64,000 nucleotides of DNA from Tritrichomonas musculus. Taxonomy: Eukaryota > Parabasalia > Tritrichomonadida > Tritrichomonadidae. Location of the stretch: NCBI GenBank assembly GCA_039105265.1, contig JAPFFF010000003.1, forward strand, positions 7,812,001 to 7,876,000, in the 5' to 3' direction. This document shows, one piece after another, positions 19,956-31,200 of the stretch. The notes beneath the pieces are model-generated. The model saw only the letters and a program-made list of their open reading frames with translations. It made no database searches and was not told where the DNA came from. Each line of letters starts with the position of its first letter. Position 1 is the first letter of the stretch. The position numbers were made by a program, and so were the translations under genes.

Positions 19956-20322
19956 TGGTTTACATGGGTTCGACATAAAAATGGTTTTTATCTTCATATT
20001 CCCAAATATAATAAGAAAATAATAAAGCAACTTGAAAAAGCATTTTCTTTGAAGAATGAAGGATGCAATATTAAATTATCTCTTAAATATTAATGAATAT
20101 TAGAAAGAATATTTAATAAATATTCCTATCTTTGTCTCGGAATGTTTATCTGGGCATTTTTTTGATTCAATAGTTTATTTGTTCTTTCATTATTCTATTT
20201 TTTTCTTTATTAATTTCTTAGTTTACTAAATAGATTATAATATTTTTATATAAATGCATGTATAGAAAATGTATATTGTCGTTAATTTTTTTATTGAAAA
20301 GCTTATATAACGAGATATTGTG
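19956..20322. other. AT-rich intergenic DNA
   Basis: Nothing recognisable before the kinase gene. Confidence 0.4.
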
Positions 20323-23300
20323 ATGATAGAAAATAACGAACTGAGCATAATGAATTTTGCTTTTTACCACAACTTTCTTTTAAATCGTTCAAATGCAGAC
20401 GAACTTATAAAAATGAACAATCACCCAATTCATACAAATACGAAACTGGAAGAAGAAGAAGAAGTTTTTCCTGAAAACAATTCTGAAAATGAATATGCCA
20501 TTAAAGAGAAAAATAGTTCAGAAGATTTAGATACAGCCTTTTTGCATTTCGATTCTTCAAATTTTCAAAGACCTCATGAATTCTTATCTGATCTTCCTAA
20601 GATTGATAGCGCTAGAATAAGCGGAACATACCCAAAAAATCAATATAGGAGGCGTATTATTCCTAAAAAGCAAAATAAAAATATTTTTCAAAATTTAATA
20701 AATGAAATTGAAAGTTTGCGTAGATGCAATGAAGTTTTAAGAAATAAAATAAAAGATATAAATGAATTAGAATCTGATTCAAATGAAGTAAACACAAATA
20801 TTTCAGATTCAGATTCAAAAATAACAGAATCAGAAATGAAAGAAAAGTTGATTGGGCTCCAAAACGAATATCAAAATATAATTTCATACAAAGAATCAAT
20901 TATTTCATTTTATAATTCAAATTATCTGGATTTGCTTCGACAAGAAAATGCACGTCAAAAGGAATTTGTAAGCAAACTAATACAGTCAAGTAATGAGAGA
21001 CAAAAAGAGATAAATGACACCTTTCAAAAAATAGAAAATTTAAAAAGAATAAATGATTTAGAGGAAAAGGTACGCAAAGCAGTTATTGAGCATCGATCAT
21101 TAAAATTACAGTTTAGAGAAATAGAAGGCAGTTCTTATGATATTAGTAAACTTGAAGAAAAATTAGAGAAAGCTAATAAAAAATATATGATGAAATCAAA
21201 TGATTTAATGTTGCTTGCAGAAGAGCAACAAGCTGAGATATTGGACCTTATTCAAAAATCCAATGAAAATCAAAGGTTTTCAAAAATAAATCATCATCAA
21301 AAAGAATGCAATAAGTTGAAAATTGAGCTTTTGTTCAGTTGCGATATTCCTGAAATACACAAGTCATTTCAACAAGACGAATGTTATAAAAACACACAAA
21401 ATAAAAGTAATGATATTCATATTGATTCCATAATTGAAAGAAATGCTGATGAAAAAGATTGTTGTCCATCAATGATGGAAATAGAAACTGAACAGAAAGG
21501 TGAAATAGAAGACATGATGGAAATGCGGCATGAATATGATAAAGTTCCATCGACTCAAAATTATGAAATATTAGAACATAATGAAAAAACGATTATATCA
21601 AGAGAGATAAATATCGAAGCAGAGACAGACCAATACATCGATATCAACAGATTTATTAAGCTTGAAAAAATTGAAGTTGGTTATTGCAGTGACACCTTCA
21701 AAATTGAAGAAAAAGAAACAGGTAAGTATTTTGCAGCTAAAATACATTTATATAATTACACTGAAGAATTTAAACAGTCAGAAATGGGAATAAATCTTTC
21801 AAGAGAAGTCGAAAATCTTTCACAACTCAATCATGAAGCAATAATAAAATTCTTTGGGTTTACTCCATTTAGTTTCAATGAATTAAATAAACCAACAATC
21901 ATCACTGAATATGCACCAAATGGAAGCTTAGAAAAAATCCTTGAAATGGAAAGAAATAACAATTCAATTTCATTTTGGAATGATACATATAAGCTTATTA
22001 TGATATATGGAATTGCTTCAGCATTGAAATATGTACATTCAAAAAACATCATCCATAAAGATTTAACCCCAGAAAACATCCAAATTGATGAAAATTTATT
22101 CCCAAAAATCTCTGGTTTTCATTATTCAAAATTAGAATCAGAAACAGATGAAAATAATAATGAAGAAGACCACCGAAATTATAGATTGCAATTCATCGCA
22201 CCTGAAATATTTATTGATGGAAGATTTAGCAAAGAATCAGATGTTTATGCATTTTCAATCATTGTTTATGAAATCATTACCAATAATCTACTTTTCAAAG
22301 GTTTACGTCAACATCAGATTATTCAAAAAAAAGTGAACAAAGATTTTCAACTTGAATTCAATGATTCAGTGCCAAGTATATACAGAAAACTTATTAAATC
22401 ATGCATGGATCAAAGAACAATTGAACGTCCTTCATTTGAAAAAATTGTTGATGATCTTAAAAATAATCCAGAATACATAACAGAAAATGTTAACAAAGAT
22501 TTGTATTTTTCTTATATTGAAATGATTGAAGGAGGTAGAAATAATATCGATTTTAATATATTTCCAAAATTTGATTTGAAAAAAGATTGTATTAAATATA
22601 AAAAAGACCAAAATCAGAGTATAAAAGCAAAAAAGACAGTAATAAATAGTTCCAATGGAAAAAGGAAAGAAAAGAAAAAAATGAATAAAAAGGCAAAAAA
22701 AGAATTGATAATGAATCTGTCTATTCCTAAAAAACAGGAAATGAACACGAAAGAATTTGGAAAAAGAAAATCAAGGGAAAAGGGATCGACAAAAAGTAAA
22801 AGAACTAAAGAACAAAACAAAGATGATGATACAGATGAATCAAAAGATAGTAAAAGATCTAAAACAGTAAGAATACCAAAAAATGATGATAATGACGATG
22901 ACAGCGATGATGACGATGACAATGAAAGTACTAATAGTGAATATTATTTTGAAGAGGAGGAAGATGAAGAGGAGGAAGAAGATGAAGAAGAGGAGGAAGA
23001 TGAAGGTGAAGAATTAAATTTGGAACAATTTGAGTTTGGAGACAATCCTTTAGATCATGGAAGTTTTGGTGCTGTTTATCTTATGACAGAAAAAGCTACA
23101 GGTAATAAATATATAGCAAAAGTTATTAGAAATTCTTCTAAAGATGATGAACGATTTGTTAATGAAAAAAAAATTCATTCAATGATTAAACACCCAGCAA
23201 TAATCAAATACATTGGATTCTGTTCTCATGATAATCATGGTGACAAATGTAATCCGATGATAGTAATTGAATATGGAGTAAATGGGAATTTAGATGAATT

Positions 23301-23859
23301 AATTAAAAAAGCAATTTCCAATAATGAAAAACCTGTTTGGAATGATACATATAAAATGATTTGCATATTTGGAATTGCTTCTGCAATTTCATATCTACAT
23401 TCAAAAAAAATTGTTCATGGTGATATAAAAACAGACAACGTTGTAATTGATAAATTTTGTTTTCCAAAATTATGTGATTTTGGTGAATCAGAAATCATTG
23501 AAGAATTCCTAGAGAATGATATGAGTAACGATTTATATTATTTTTCAGTTTTAGCACTACAAATTTTATCCAAAATAGATATTTTTAAAGGTAAAACTTG
23601 GTTTCAAAGAATTAAAATAATTAGCGATAAAAGTTTTGATAAATATATTAAAAAACTCCCATTGGCGGAATATCAAGAATTAATTAATAAATGTATGAAA
23701 AATTCTAATATGTCATTCCAAGAAATAGTTGATGATTTAAAAAATGAAAGTTTCATTGAACAATTAAAAATTGATGATCAATATTATAAATCTTATGTTG
23801 AATTTGTAGAAAATAGAAAATCCCCTACAAAACCTTTTGCAATTTTTCATTGGGCCTAA
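20323..23859 (+). CDS. Coiled-coil protein with two degenerate kinase domains
   Basis: An 1178-residue protein from the ATG at 20323. Residues about 120-340 are a long Glu/Lys/Asn-rich coiled coil. Kinase domain 1 starts near 440 and keeps AAKIH, but the catalytic loop is HKDLTPEN at about 577 and the metal motif is SGF instead of DFG at about 596, so it is probably a pseudokinase. A basic linker (KKNKKAKKEL, KRKSREKGSTKSKR) and a strongly acidic run (about 852-899, mostly D/E) follow. Kinase domain 2 has DHGSFGAVY at about 911, IAKV, HGDIKTDN at about 1031 (HRD changed to HGD) and DFG at about 1051, but the segment from DFG to helix F is shortened and lacks APE. It is a relative of the triple kinase at 6.8-9.9 kb and shares the kinase-end linker F..Y..FVE. 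A scaffold or regulatory role is inferred. Confidence 0.8.
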   Translation: MIENNELSIMNFAFYHNFLLNRSNADELIKMNNHPIHTNTKLEEEEEVFPENNSENEYAIKEKNSSEDLDTAFLHFDSSNFQRPHEFLSDLPKIDSARISGTYPKNQYRRRIIPKKQNKNIFQNLINEIESLRRCNEVLRNKIKDINELESDSNEVNTNISDSDSKITESEMKEKLIGLQNEYQNIISYKESIISFYNSNYLDLLRQENARQKEFVSKLIQSSNERQKEINDTFQKIENLKRINDLEEKVRKAVIEHRSLKLQFREIEGSSYDISKLEEKLEKANKKYMMKSNDLMLLAEEQQAEILDLIQKSNENQRFSKINHHQKECNKLKIELLFSCDIPEIHKSFQQDECYKNTQNKSNDIHIDSIIERNADEKDCCPSMMEIETEQKGEIEDMMEMRHEYDKVPSTQNYEILEHNEKTIISREINIEAETDQYIDINRFIKLEKIEVGYCSDTFKIEEKETGKYFAAKIHLYNYTEEFKQSEMGINLSREVENLSQLNHEAIIKFFGFTPFSFNELNKPTIITEYAPNGSLEKILEMERNNNSISFWNDTYKLIMIYGIASALKYVHSKNIIHKDLTPENIQIDENLFPKISGFHYSKLESETDENNNEEDHRNYRLQFIAPEIFIDGRFSKESDVYAFSIIVYEIITNNLLFKGLRQHQIIQKKVNKDFQLEFNDSVPSIYRKLIKSCMDQRTIERPSFEKIVDDLKNNPEYITENVNKDLYFSYIEMIEGGRNNIDFNIFPKFDLKKDCIKYKKDQNQSIKAKKTVINSSNGKRKEKKKMNKKAKKELIMNLSIPKKQEMNTKEFGKRKSREKGSTKSKRTKEQNKDDDTDESKDSKRSKTVRIPKNDDNDDDSDDDDDNESTNSEYYFEEEEDEEEEEDEEEEEDEGEELNLEQFEFGDNPLDHGSFGAVYLMTEKATGNKYIAKVIRNSSKDDERFVNEKKIHSMIKHPAIIKYIGFCSHDNHGDKCNPMIVIEYGVNGNLDELIKKAISNNEKPVWNDTYKMICIFGIASAISYLHSKKIVHGDIKTDNVVIDKFCFPKLCDFGESEIIEEFLENDMSNDLYYFSVLALQILSKIDIFKGKTWFQRIKIISDKSFDKYIKKLPLAEYQELINKCMKNSNMSFQEIVDDLKNESFIEQLKIDDQYYKSYVEFVENRKSPTKPFAIFHWA

Positions 23860-24666
23860 TAAGTCAACTATATCTTGAAAAAAAAAAAAAAAATAAATTA
23901 GTGATGCTAAATTTCTAATTTATTATTTAACTCCTAAAGTGGCTTCAAAAACGATAATCCACTTAGCAAAGAGTTTTCATTGAAATGTTTTCAAAAAGTT
24001 AAACTTTTTATAAGAGGTTGATTATCTTTTTTGCAAGCTTTTTAATTATTATAATATATCAATTTCGAATTATATCTCCAAAATTCGAAAGTTTCCTACG
24101 TTCTATATTTTCAGTTTCTCATAAATAATATAAATCGTGTTTTGTTTGATAATTTAATATTTGGGAAATAAAAATTGGATGTTTTCTGACAAAATCCAGC
24201 TATTTAGCATAAAGAAATTTCTGATGATCATTTTTTGTAAACTCACTTATTGAATATATTTGGTTCATTTTACTCAGTATATTGTCATATAAAATGTATA
24301 CTGAATTCATTATATGTATTAATAATAGCAATTATGTTAATTTGGCAAAAGAAAAAGAAACTTTCTGAATTATAATATTCATGTCATGATTTATTCGCTT
24401 ATATGTGACATCTTTTCTGAGAAGTCTTTGTTTTTAATTATTTATGTGATGAATATTTTTACAATTGTATTATACTGTCTGTATTCGTTTTTTTAAAAAA
24501 TACATTGACCAAAGCAACCGCTTCAAGTAGATGCTTAATATTTTAACAAAATAAAAAATTCTCTAATATGTTCGATGAAGCTTCATTGAACAAGTTCAAA
24601 TATGTCATATAAAAAAATAAATAAAATCATAATAAAAAATTTTTCTTTTTTAAAAAAAAAAAAAAA
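23860..24666. other. AT-rich intergenic DNA between convergent genes
   Basis: Short A-runs near 23879-23893 and 24652-24666 and no gene that I can recognise. Confidence 0.4.
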
Positions 24667-27600
24667 TTAAGGCTTTTCTGAATTAGCTTCCACCTTGTGT
24701 TTCTTGTTCTTTTTGACGCAAACCACAACCACAACGATGATTATAATTAAAACAAATACTCCAGTACCAATATAGATAAAAATAACGAAATTAAAATCAT
24801 CATTCTTTTTGGTATCCTTATCAACAACTTTAGGAACGAACTCATCAGAAAGAATGCCGTATTTTCCATTTAACTTGAAAATTTTATTTATTTTATAAAA
24901 ACTTGATACTGAAGACATGTCAGAACTGATATAAGGCTCTGCATTATAAGTAGCACTTTTATCATTAGTTTGAGAAGAAGATTTCTTTAACATATAAAGA
25001 AAATTCTTTCCAGAATAAGAATTTTCAGCATCTGAGAGTTGTTCTTGTTCATGATCAACTACGATACTTTGTGAGTGTGGCAGATTTGAATTTGAACTTA
25101 CTTTTGTTTTAATAGGGAACGGGAACCATAAACAAAAGTTATCACTATTTGCTAGAGTATGATTATATTTTGATGAATCTTTTAATTCTGAGCCTGCAAT
25201 TGAAAAATGAACTTTTGGATCAGATGAAATTAATATATCATAGCATTCCTGGTAATCCAATGATTTTACTTTAGCTAAATTGATATAAGAGTAAATAAAA
25301 GTATCATCAGAGCTTCTTAATGATTTTGCACTATTTGCACTCTTTGTAACTCTAATGAAACCGTCATAAGGACCATAATAAATGACTTTATCAGCTGAAT
25401 CACTTTTTATTTTGCCAAATGATCTTGATTTGCCATATTCATGAACAAAAGCTTCAGCTTCAGAATTTGCATTTGAATGAATAATTATGAAAGCATTGTC
25501 TCTAACTCTTATTGTATAATTAGTAATTTTGGCCATGTTTACTACTTCATATGAACTAACATAATCTAAATTAGCCTCAACATTATTAATATCATCTTCT
25601 CCTTCGTCTCCATTGCCATCATCACCTTCATCAATTTCATCATATTGATTTTTGTTTAATGGATGAACTCCAAATGTTTCCCATATTCTTGTATCAATAT
25701 AAAATTTAGGTTCATCAGGCAAAAGATAATCTTCATAATATTCATCATCTGGAGGACTCAAAAAAGCAATATTTCTCTTATATGAAAACCCTTTAAAATA
25801 TAATATTGGATGAGTATCAGATTGATAATAATAATATGATGAGATATTTGAACAATAAATATCGTTTTCATACTCATCATGTGAAAAAATAAGGTTTCCG
25901 TAAGCATTATAAAAACTAGAATCAATTGATTGCTTTCCATAATATATGTCAGAAACGGCTGGGAAAATACAAACTTTCTCACCGTAATTTACGTTAATTT
26001 GGCGATATTTACTGCTTTGTCTGAAATTAATAGAGAACTTTGAAGGAAGTTTATTAAAAACAATAAGTCTCTCGCAATTAAAAGGAGAAAAAGCTCTCTC
26101 ATTAACTCTTTCTGTAGATGTTGTTCTTATTTTTAACTCAAAATTTTCATCATCATTTTCTTTATTAAATTTAATAACAATTCTACGATTTTCAGGTACT
26201 TGAGAAAAGTAGAATGAAGTTATGTTATATTTTGGACCAAATTTTTTATGCTGTTGTACTTCTGGATATAAAATTTCAGCGCTCCATCCTTTTTGATTTT
26301 GAACATAAACAACATTAAAAGTTGAAACTATTTGGAAATTTCTATTTTCAAATGTAACAGACTGGTTTTTGAAGTCTACTGTAGTATTGTAATATTCGCC
26401 ATATTTTGGAGATATGAAAATATTTTTTTCTAAATTTATAGGATTTTTAAACATTGTGCGAGAATCATCATAATAACCTTCTTTTAACTCTCCAATTGGT
26501 GTTGTTTCAAATCTACATTTTGCATTTTTATTAATATATGCAATAAAGCATCCATCAATTGTTTGGCTTGAATTGAAGGTGATATTTGTTATTTCAGTAT
26601 TTTCAATTTTTGCAATTGTAACTTCACCTTCAAATGTAATATTTGTTCGAATATCTTGAAAGCTTCCCATGATATACTGATAAGTTTTATCGTTGGTGTA
26701 ATTTATGTCATTTTGGTAACTTGGACCAATGATTAATGTTTCTGTTGGACATGTTGATAAAATAAAATATTTATCAGGATCATCAGATAGATCGATAGAG
26801 ATTGCTAATATTGGTGCTTTAATGTCTGTTTCTGCCACATAATCGATTCCTGATTTAAATTCAAGTTCTTTTTCATTTTGAAACATAAATGTAATATTAT
26901 CATTGAACAAAATATTGGAACTCATCTCGGTTATTTTTGGGAATATTATTATATTGCCCAAACGGGAGTTGAAATATTTGTTATAAATTGAAAAATCTAA
27001 ATAAGTAATTCCATCAAATATATAAAACCTTTGTAATTTTTTATAATGCTCTTCTCCTCGAGTTATAACTTTATCATCTTTTAAATTTGAAATATTTACA
27101 TATGCACGATAATCTGTATAGTAATTATTTTCACTTTCTGGGGAGCATGTCATAGTAAAAAATGAAGTATAATCATAATAAAGATCTGCAACCTTTTCAA
27201 TATGAATTAATTTTGACTTTGACTTCAAAGTCAACTTATTTTCATAAGACATATATATTGTTTGAAAATCAATATTGCTTTCATTAGTTGGGTCTACAAA
27301 TGGAAATGCAAAAGAACATGGATAGGTTAATCTTCCTGCATATTGATTCCATATATTTATAAAAGGTTCATATATTTTTGTATTTATTTCACATATTGTT
27401 CTATTGTCTCCTATAAGCCATATTAGATGATTATTAGTAAAAGTTGCATTATACAAACAATCTCCTGGGGAATTGTTGTTAAATTTATCAAGGTGATGAA
27501 TTCTGAATTGTTCACCTGGATTTGTAGAAATGAAAATGTGATCAACAGTTTTAGGAATCTTTGGAAGAACAAGTATATGAAAACAAAAATTAATATTATC

Positions 27601-27873
27601 TAATGTGGAAATAACATTAATTCGGTCAGTAAATTCAAAGTAGACGAGTCTCTGCATTGGATTGGGGGTTAGATATGCTGGATAGAACTTTGTATTAATT
27701 GAATATCCTTCAGTAGATGAAACAAAGAATAAAGTTTTAGGTGGGATGATTATCTCTAACTCATCTCCTGCATTCTGCATAGGAATTGACAAATCACAAA
27801 AATTTTTGACTTCAATTGTTTGCTTTTCACAAAGAATTTTACTTATTATAAAAGAGAAGCAAAAAAGGAACAT
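24667..27873 (-). CDS. Large type I membrane protein of unknown family
   Basis: A 1068-residue protein with a cleavable-type signal at the start (MFLFCFSFIISKILC, cleavage likely after the Cys), a large ectodomain of about 1000 residues rich in Asn, Tyr and Ser with many N-glycosylation sequons, one membrane segment near 1025-1047 (IFIYIGTGVFVLIIII) and a short basic cytoplasmic tail (CVKKNKKHK). Tyr-rich patches (SNISSYYYYQ, DDEYYEDYL) and an acidic run near 755-775 are notable. The architecture suggests a surface adhesin or receptor, but I recognise no domain. ATG at 27873 is the only sensible start. It belongs to no operon; neighbours are unrelated. Confidence 0.75.
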   Translation of the reverse strand: MFLFCFSFIISKILCEKQTIEVKNFCDLSIPMQNAGDELEIIIPPKTLFFVSSTEGYSINTKFYPAYLTPNPMQRLVYFEFTDRINVISTLDNINFCFHILVLPKIPKTVDHIFISTNPGEQFRIHHLDKFNNNSPGDCLYNATFTNNHLIWLIGDNRTICEINTKIYEPFINIWNQYAGRLTYPCSFAFPFVDPTNESNIDFQTIYMSYENKLTLKSKSKLIHIEKVADLYYDYTSFFTMTCSPESENNYYTDYRAYVNISNLKDDKVITRGEEHYKKLQRFYIFDGITYLDFSIYNKYFNSRLGNIIIFPKITEMSSNILFNDNITFMFQNEKELEFKSGIDYVAETDIKAPILAISIDLSDDPDKYFILSTCPTETLIIGPSYQNDINYTNDKTYQYIMGSFQDIRTNITFEGEVTIAKIENTEITNITFNSSQTIDGCFIAYINKNAKCRFETTPIGELKEGYYDDSRTMFKNPINLEKNIFISPKYGEYYNTTVDFKNQSVTFENRNFQIVSTFNVVYVQNQKGWSAEILYPEVQQHKKFGPKYNITSFYFSQVPENRRIVIKFNKENDDENFELKIRTTSTERVNERAFSPFNCERLIVFNKLPSKFSINFRQSSKYRQINVNYGEKVCIFPAVSDIYYGKQSIDSSFYNAYGNLIFSHDEYENDIYCSNISSYYYYQSDTHPILYFKGFSYKRNIAFLSPPDDEYYEDYLLPDEPKFYIDTRIWETFGVHPLNKNQYDEIDEGDDGNGDEGEDDINNVEANLDYVSSYEVVNMAKITNYTIRVRDNAFIIIHSNANSEAEAFVHEYGKSRSFGKIKSDSADKVIYYGPYDGFIRVTKSANSAKSLRSSDDTFIYSYINLAKVKSLDYQECYDILISSDPKVHFSIAGSELKDSSKYNHTLANSDNFCLWFPFPIKTKVSSNSNLPHSQSIVVDHEQEQLSDAENSYSGKNFLYMLKKSSSQTNDKSATYNAEPYISSDMSSVSSFYKINKIFKLNGKYGILSDEFVPKVVDKDTKKNDDFNFVIFIYIGTGVFVLIIIIVVVVVCVKKNKKHKVEANSEKP

Positions 27874-28960
27874 ATAACAAATAAAAAATGGTTAGAAAAT
27901 TTTATTTGAAAAAAATTTGTGAGAAATTATAAACGAAAAATACTTTTTGAATTAATTTATGGAAATTTTAAACTTTTTATATGTGGGGCAATATAAAAAA
28001 AAAACGTTATTTTGGTTTTATTTTGTATAAATTTTTTAACGGATTGATTATCAAAGATTTATTTTTGTTCATTATTGATAGATAAAATGCTAGATTTGAT
28101 ATAGATATTTGAAAAAGAGATCAATAATTGATATCAATTATTCTAACTTTGATTTAATAATGGTATATTATTAAATACATATTTTTTTTAATTCTATTTT
28201 GCAATATATACTATTATATCAGTTATCATATTAAAAATAAATATTTAATTTGCGAGCAATCATTTGTTATGAAAACTTTATATTTAATAATATTTAAATG
28301 AATGAAAAAATATTATTATTAAATATATAGTAATTATAAAAAATAAGCATAGATCATACTTATGATTTGTATTCTTTTTTCATCTATTTATTATTTTGAA
28401 TTTTGAAAAAGTTAAATTTGGTATGCATAAGATTTAAATCCAATTAATTATAATATAAATGCACTTCAACATGGCAAATATTTTTTTGGTTTTGATTTTT
28501 AAACCCAAAAATTATTTTTAATGATTTTCAAAGAACTGACATTTTCTCCACCAGATACATCTAATATGAGATTTAGTATATATAATGATGAATTATTCTA
28601 CAAACAAATAAATATGATAATTGAAATATGGCAAAATTAAAAGTATTCAACTTTTTTGAGGTGGAAAGAAAAACATAAACAAATATTTAAATTGCAAGAA
28701 CCAGATAGAATTATAAATAATAAATTTTTATGAATTTGTTTTCGTTGTTAAACAAATGCATTAAACATATGATCATATGTTTAAATATGTATTCAAAATA
28801 ATTTTTCATTAATAATTTAATTTTTATTCATTATCCGTTTCACAAATATCAAAGTATATATACTTTTGATCATCTGCTTTGATTATAGCATATAAATCAT
28901 TGCACTTGTTATATTTAAGTGTTAAAATACTTGGGCAATGCTATTAATCAGCTTTTTCTG

Positions 28961-28997
<37 letters not shown>

Positions 28998-29925
28998 CAA
29001 GTTGTATATTCAAATAAAAAAAGTAACATTTAGGATAAACAGGGAGAGTTTTATACAGTATAATTGGGTGAAAAAGTATCTTTTATGTGTGATATATAAA
29101 TTACAGAAGAGAATTCAAATGTGAGAATGAATTTAAATGTGATCGGATAATTTTTAAAATTTTTTAAAAATATTTATTTATTTTGGATTTTTCTTTAGAT
29201 ACAAAGACTTTGGTAATAAAAGAAATATATCAATATGTTAATCACTTAATAGTTGATATAAACAAATATAGCATTCGAACCAAAAAATTGAAATTTTATC
29301 ATTTTTTCTATTGCTGAAGATGAAAAAATAAAATCGAAATATCGGATTATTTGGATCATGATCTCATTGATATCTTGGTATATGAATGATATTTTTATAA
29401 TAATACAAAATTTTTAAAGATAATGGATGATTTCAACAGTAAAAAGATGGCTAAGGATGAAATATTATATTAGATTTAGCATTTTATTTCAAGTTCATTT
29501 TTAAAAAGGTATTATCTGAGTTTTCATGATATTGCTTTTCGATTCACCAAGTTATAAATATTTTGTATACTGTATAAATTAAGATAATCATTGTAAAATT
29601 CATCTGAACTAATTAAAAAATAGATTATGGGCTTTAAAAAAAAACATGATTTTAAACGTGCATTAAAAATCAATATTTCAATTTTTCTCAAAAATGTTAT
29701 CATAAAGGGTTATATTTTTACTTTTGTTTATTATGCAATAATATATATAGAAGCGATATATATGATTCAATATCGAAACAATAATCCAATTTTCTCGTAT
29801 AAACTTTCGTTTTCTAAGAATTTATTTCAAATATTGAATAATTTATTTTTTCCATTTTTTTATTATGTTGAAAATTTGAAAGGTTTATCGTTTTTAATTG
29901 CATTTTCAAATTAAAGAAAAATCAA
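27874..29925. other. 2-kb AT-rich intergenic region
   Basis: It contains a T35 run at 28963-28997 and an ATG frame at 29627-29914 (95 residues, hydrophobic, AT-driven codons) that I do not consider a supported gene. Around 29190-29320 a stretch reading LDTKTLVIKEIYQYVNHLIV looks slightly coding on the plus strand, but I cannot identify it. Confidence 0.4.
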
Positions 29926-29931
29926 TCATTA
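29926..29931 (+). promoter_or_regulatory. Initiator-like TCATTA before the LRR gene
   Basis: TCATTA lies 13 bases before the ATG at 29944 and fits the trichomonad initiator TCAYW at the usual distance. Confidence 0.45.
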
Positions 29932-29943
29932 AAAGGACCAAAC

Positions 29944-31200
29944 ATGGAAATCAAGCAAGATGATCTCATATATTCAATCAATGAAGATGAAGAAACAGTA
30001 AAAATTGTAAGATGCCAAAAATCCAATAGCGAATTAATTATTCCAAGTTCGATCAATCATGAATCAAAAAAATACTATGTAGTCAGCATTTCACAATTTG
30101 CATTTATAGCATTAGACCACATCAAATCTGTTAAATTTGCTCCTGATTCAAAATTTCAAGTAATCGACAAAGAAATTTTCTCAAGAACATCAATTGAGAG
30201 CATTTCAATTCCGGCTCATGTCACACGAATTTGCGAAGAATCGTTTATATTTTGCCAGCAACTTCGACGAATTGAAATACCAAAAAATTCAGAACTTCAA
30301 ACGATAGAGAAAGATGCGTTCCATTTAACTGAAATTGAAATGATTTTTATTCCAGAAAACCTGACTAATCTGGAGGAAGGATGGTGCAGTGCCACACCTA
30401 AATTAACAGCAATTGAAGTCGATGAAAAGAATCCACGTTATTCATACATTGAGAATCAATTTCTTGTTGGAAAATCTGACCTCGAAAACGAAGATTACGA
30501 TGTTCTTGTTTTTGCACGCCGCGATATTATTAAAGCAACGATTCCACCATTTATCAAGACAATTGGTCCGTATGCGTTTGATAGTTGTTGTTTCGAAATT
30601 GACATTCCATCCAATTCGAAACTTCAAACAATCGGCCATAAAGCTTTTTGTACTTCAAACATCAAGAAAATCACTATTTCAGCACAAGTTACAAAAATAT
30701 GCAGTTCTGCTTTTTTGAATTGCAAGAGATTAAGTATGATTGAGATTCCAGTGAATTCAAAACTTCAAAAAATTGGCAAATATGCTTTTTCTGATACAGA
30801 AATTGAGAGTATTTTTATTCCAGAAAGTCTGACTGATCTCGAAGAAGGATGGTGCAGTCATACAAATAAATTAACAGCAATTAAAGTCGATGAAAAGAAT
30901 CCACGTTATTCATACATTGAGAATCAATTTCTTGTTGGAAAATCAGATCTTGAAAACGAAGATTACGATGTTCTTGTTTTTGCACGCCGCGATATTGTTA
31001 AAGCAACGATTCCGCCATTCATCAAGACAATTGGTCCGTATGCATTTTTTAACTGTAATGAGTTACAGCACATTTTTATTCCACAGGATTCAAAATTACA
31101 AACAATCGGTGACGATGCTTTCAATTCTACCGGAATTCAAAGAATCAGGATTCCAGCAGGTGTGACGCAAATTGGCAAATATGTCTTTTCATTTTGTTAA
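29944..31200 (+). CDS. BspA-like LRR protein, 5' part of a broken gene
   Basis: A 418-residue frame starting MEIKQDDLIYSINEDEE. LRR_5 units alternate with a module of about 70 residues (WCSATPKLTAIEVDEKNPRY, FLVGKSD, DYDVLVFARRDI, ATIPPFIKTIGPYAF) that occurs twice here, a third time after the stop, and again in the LRR gene at 51.4 kb. The frame ends at TAA 31198-31200 inside a repeat, exactly where the expected codon would be AAA (FCKNLQQ). The LRR sequence continues beyond in the same frame for about 30 codons, then in another frame. The gene therefore looks recently inactivated, or the assembly is wrong at this site. Start supported by the nearby initiator-like site. Confidence 0.75.
   Translation: MEIKQDDLIYSINEDEETVKIVRCQKSNSELIIPSSINHESKKYYVVSISQFAFIALDHIKSVKFAPDSKFQVIDKEIFSRTSIESISIPAHVTRICEESFIFCQQLRRIEIPKNSELQTIEKDAFHLTEIEMIFIPENLTNLEEGWCSATPKLTAIEVDEKNPRYSYIENQFLVGKSDLENEDYDVLVFARRDIIKATIPPFIKTIGPYAFDSCCFEIDIPSNSKLQTIGHKAFCTSNIKKITISAQVTKICSSAFLNCKRLSMIEIPVNSKLQKIGKYAFSDTEIESIFIPESLTDLEEGWCSHTNKLTAIKVDEKNPRYSYIENQFLVGKSDLENEDYDVLVFARRDIVKATIPPFIKTIGPYAFFNCNELQHIFIPQDSKLQTIGDDAFNSTGIQRIRIPAGVTQIGKYVFSFC

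Noticed and set aside
29627-29914. 95-codon hydrophobic ATG frame
   Set aside because: Composition follows the AT-rich background, there is no recognisable domain, and it lies just before the promoter of the LRR gene.
30413-31165. Two 90-100-codon alternative frames with similar sequence
   Set aside because: They resemble each other only because the underlying LRR module is duplicated; the real frame carries the LRR motifs.
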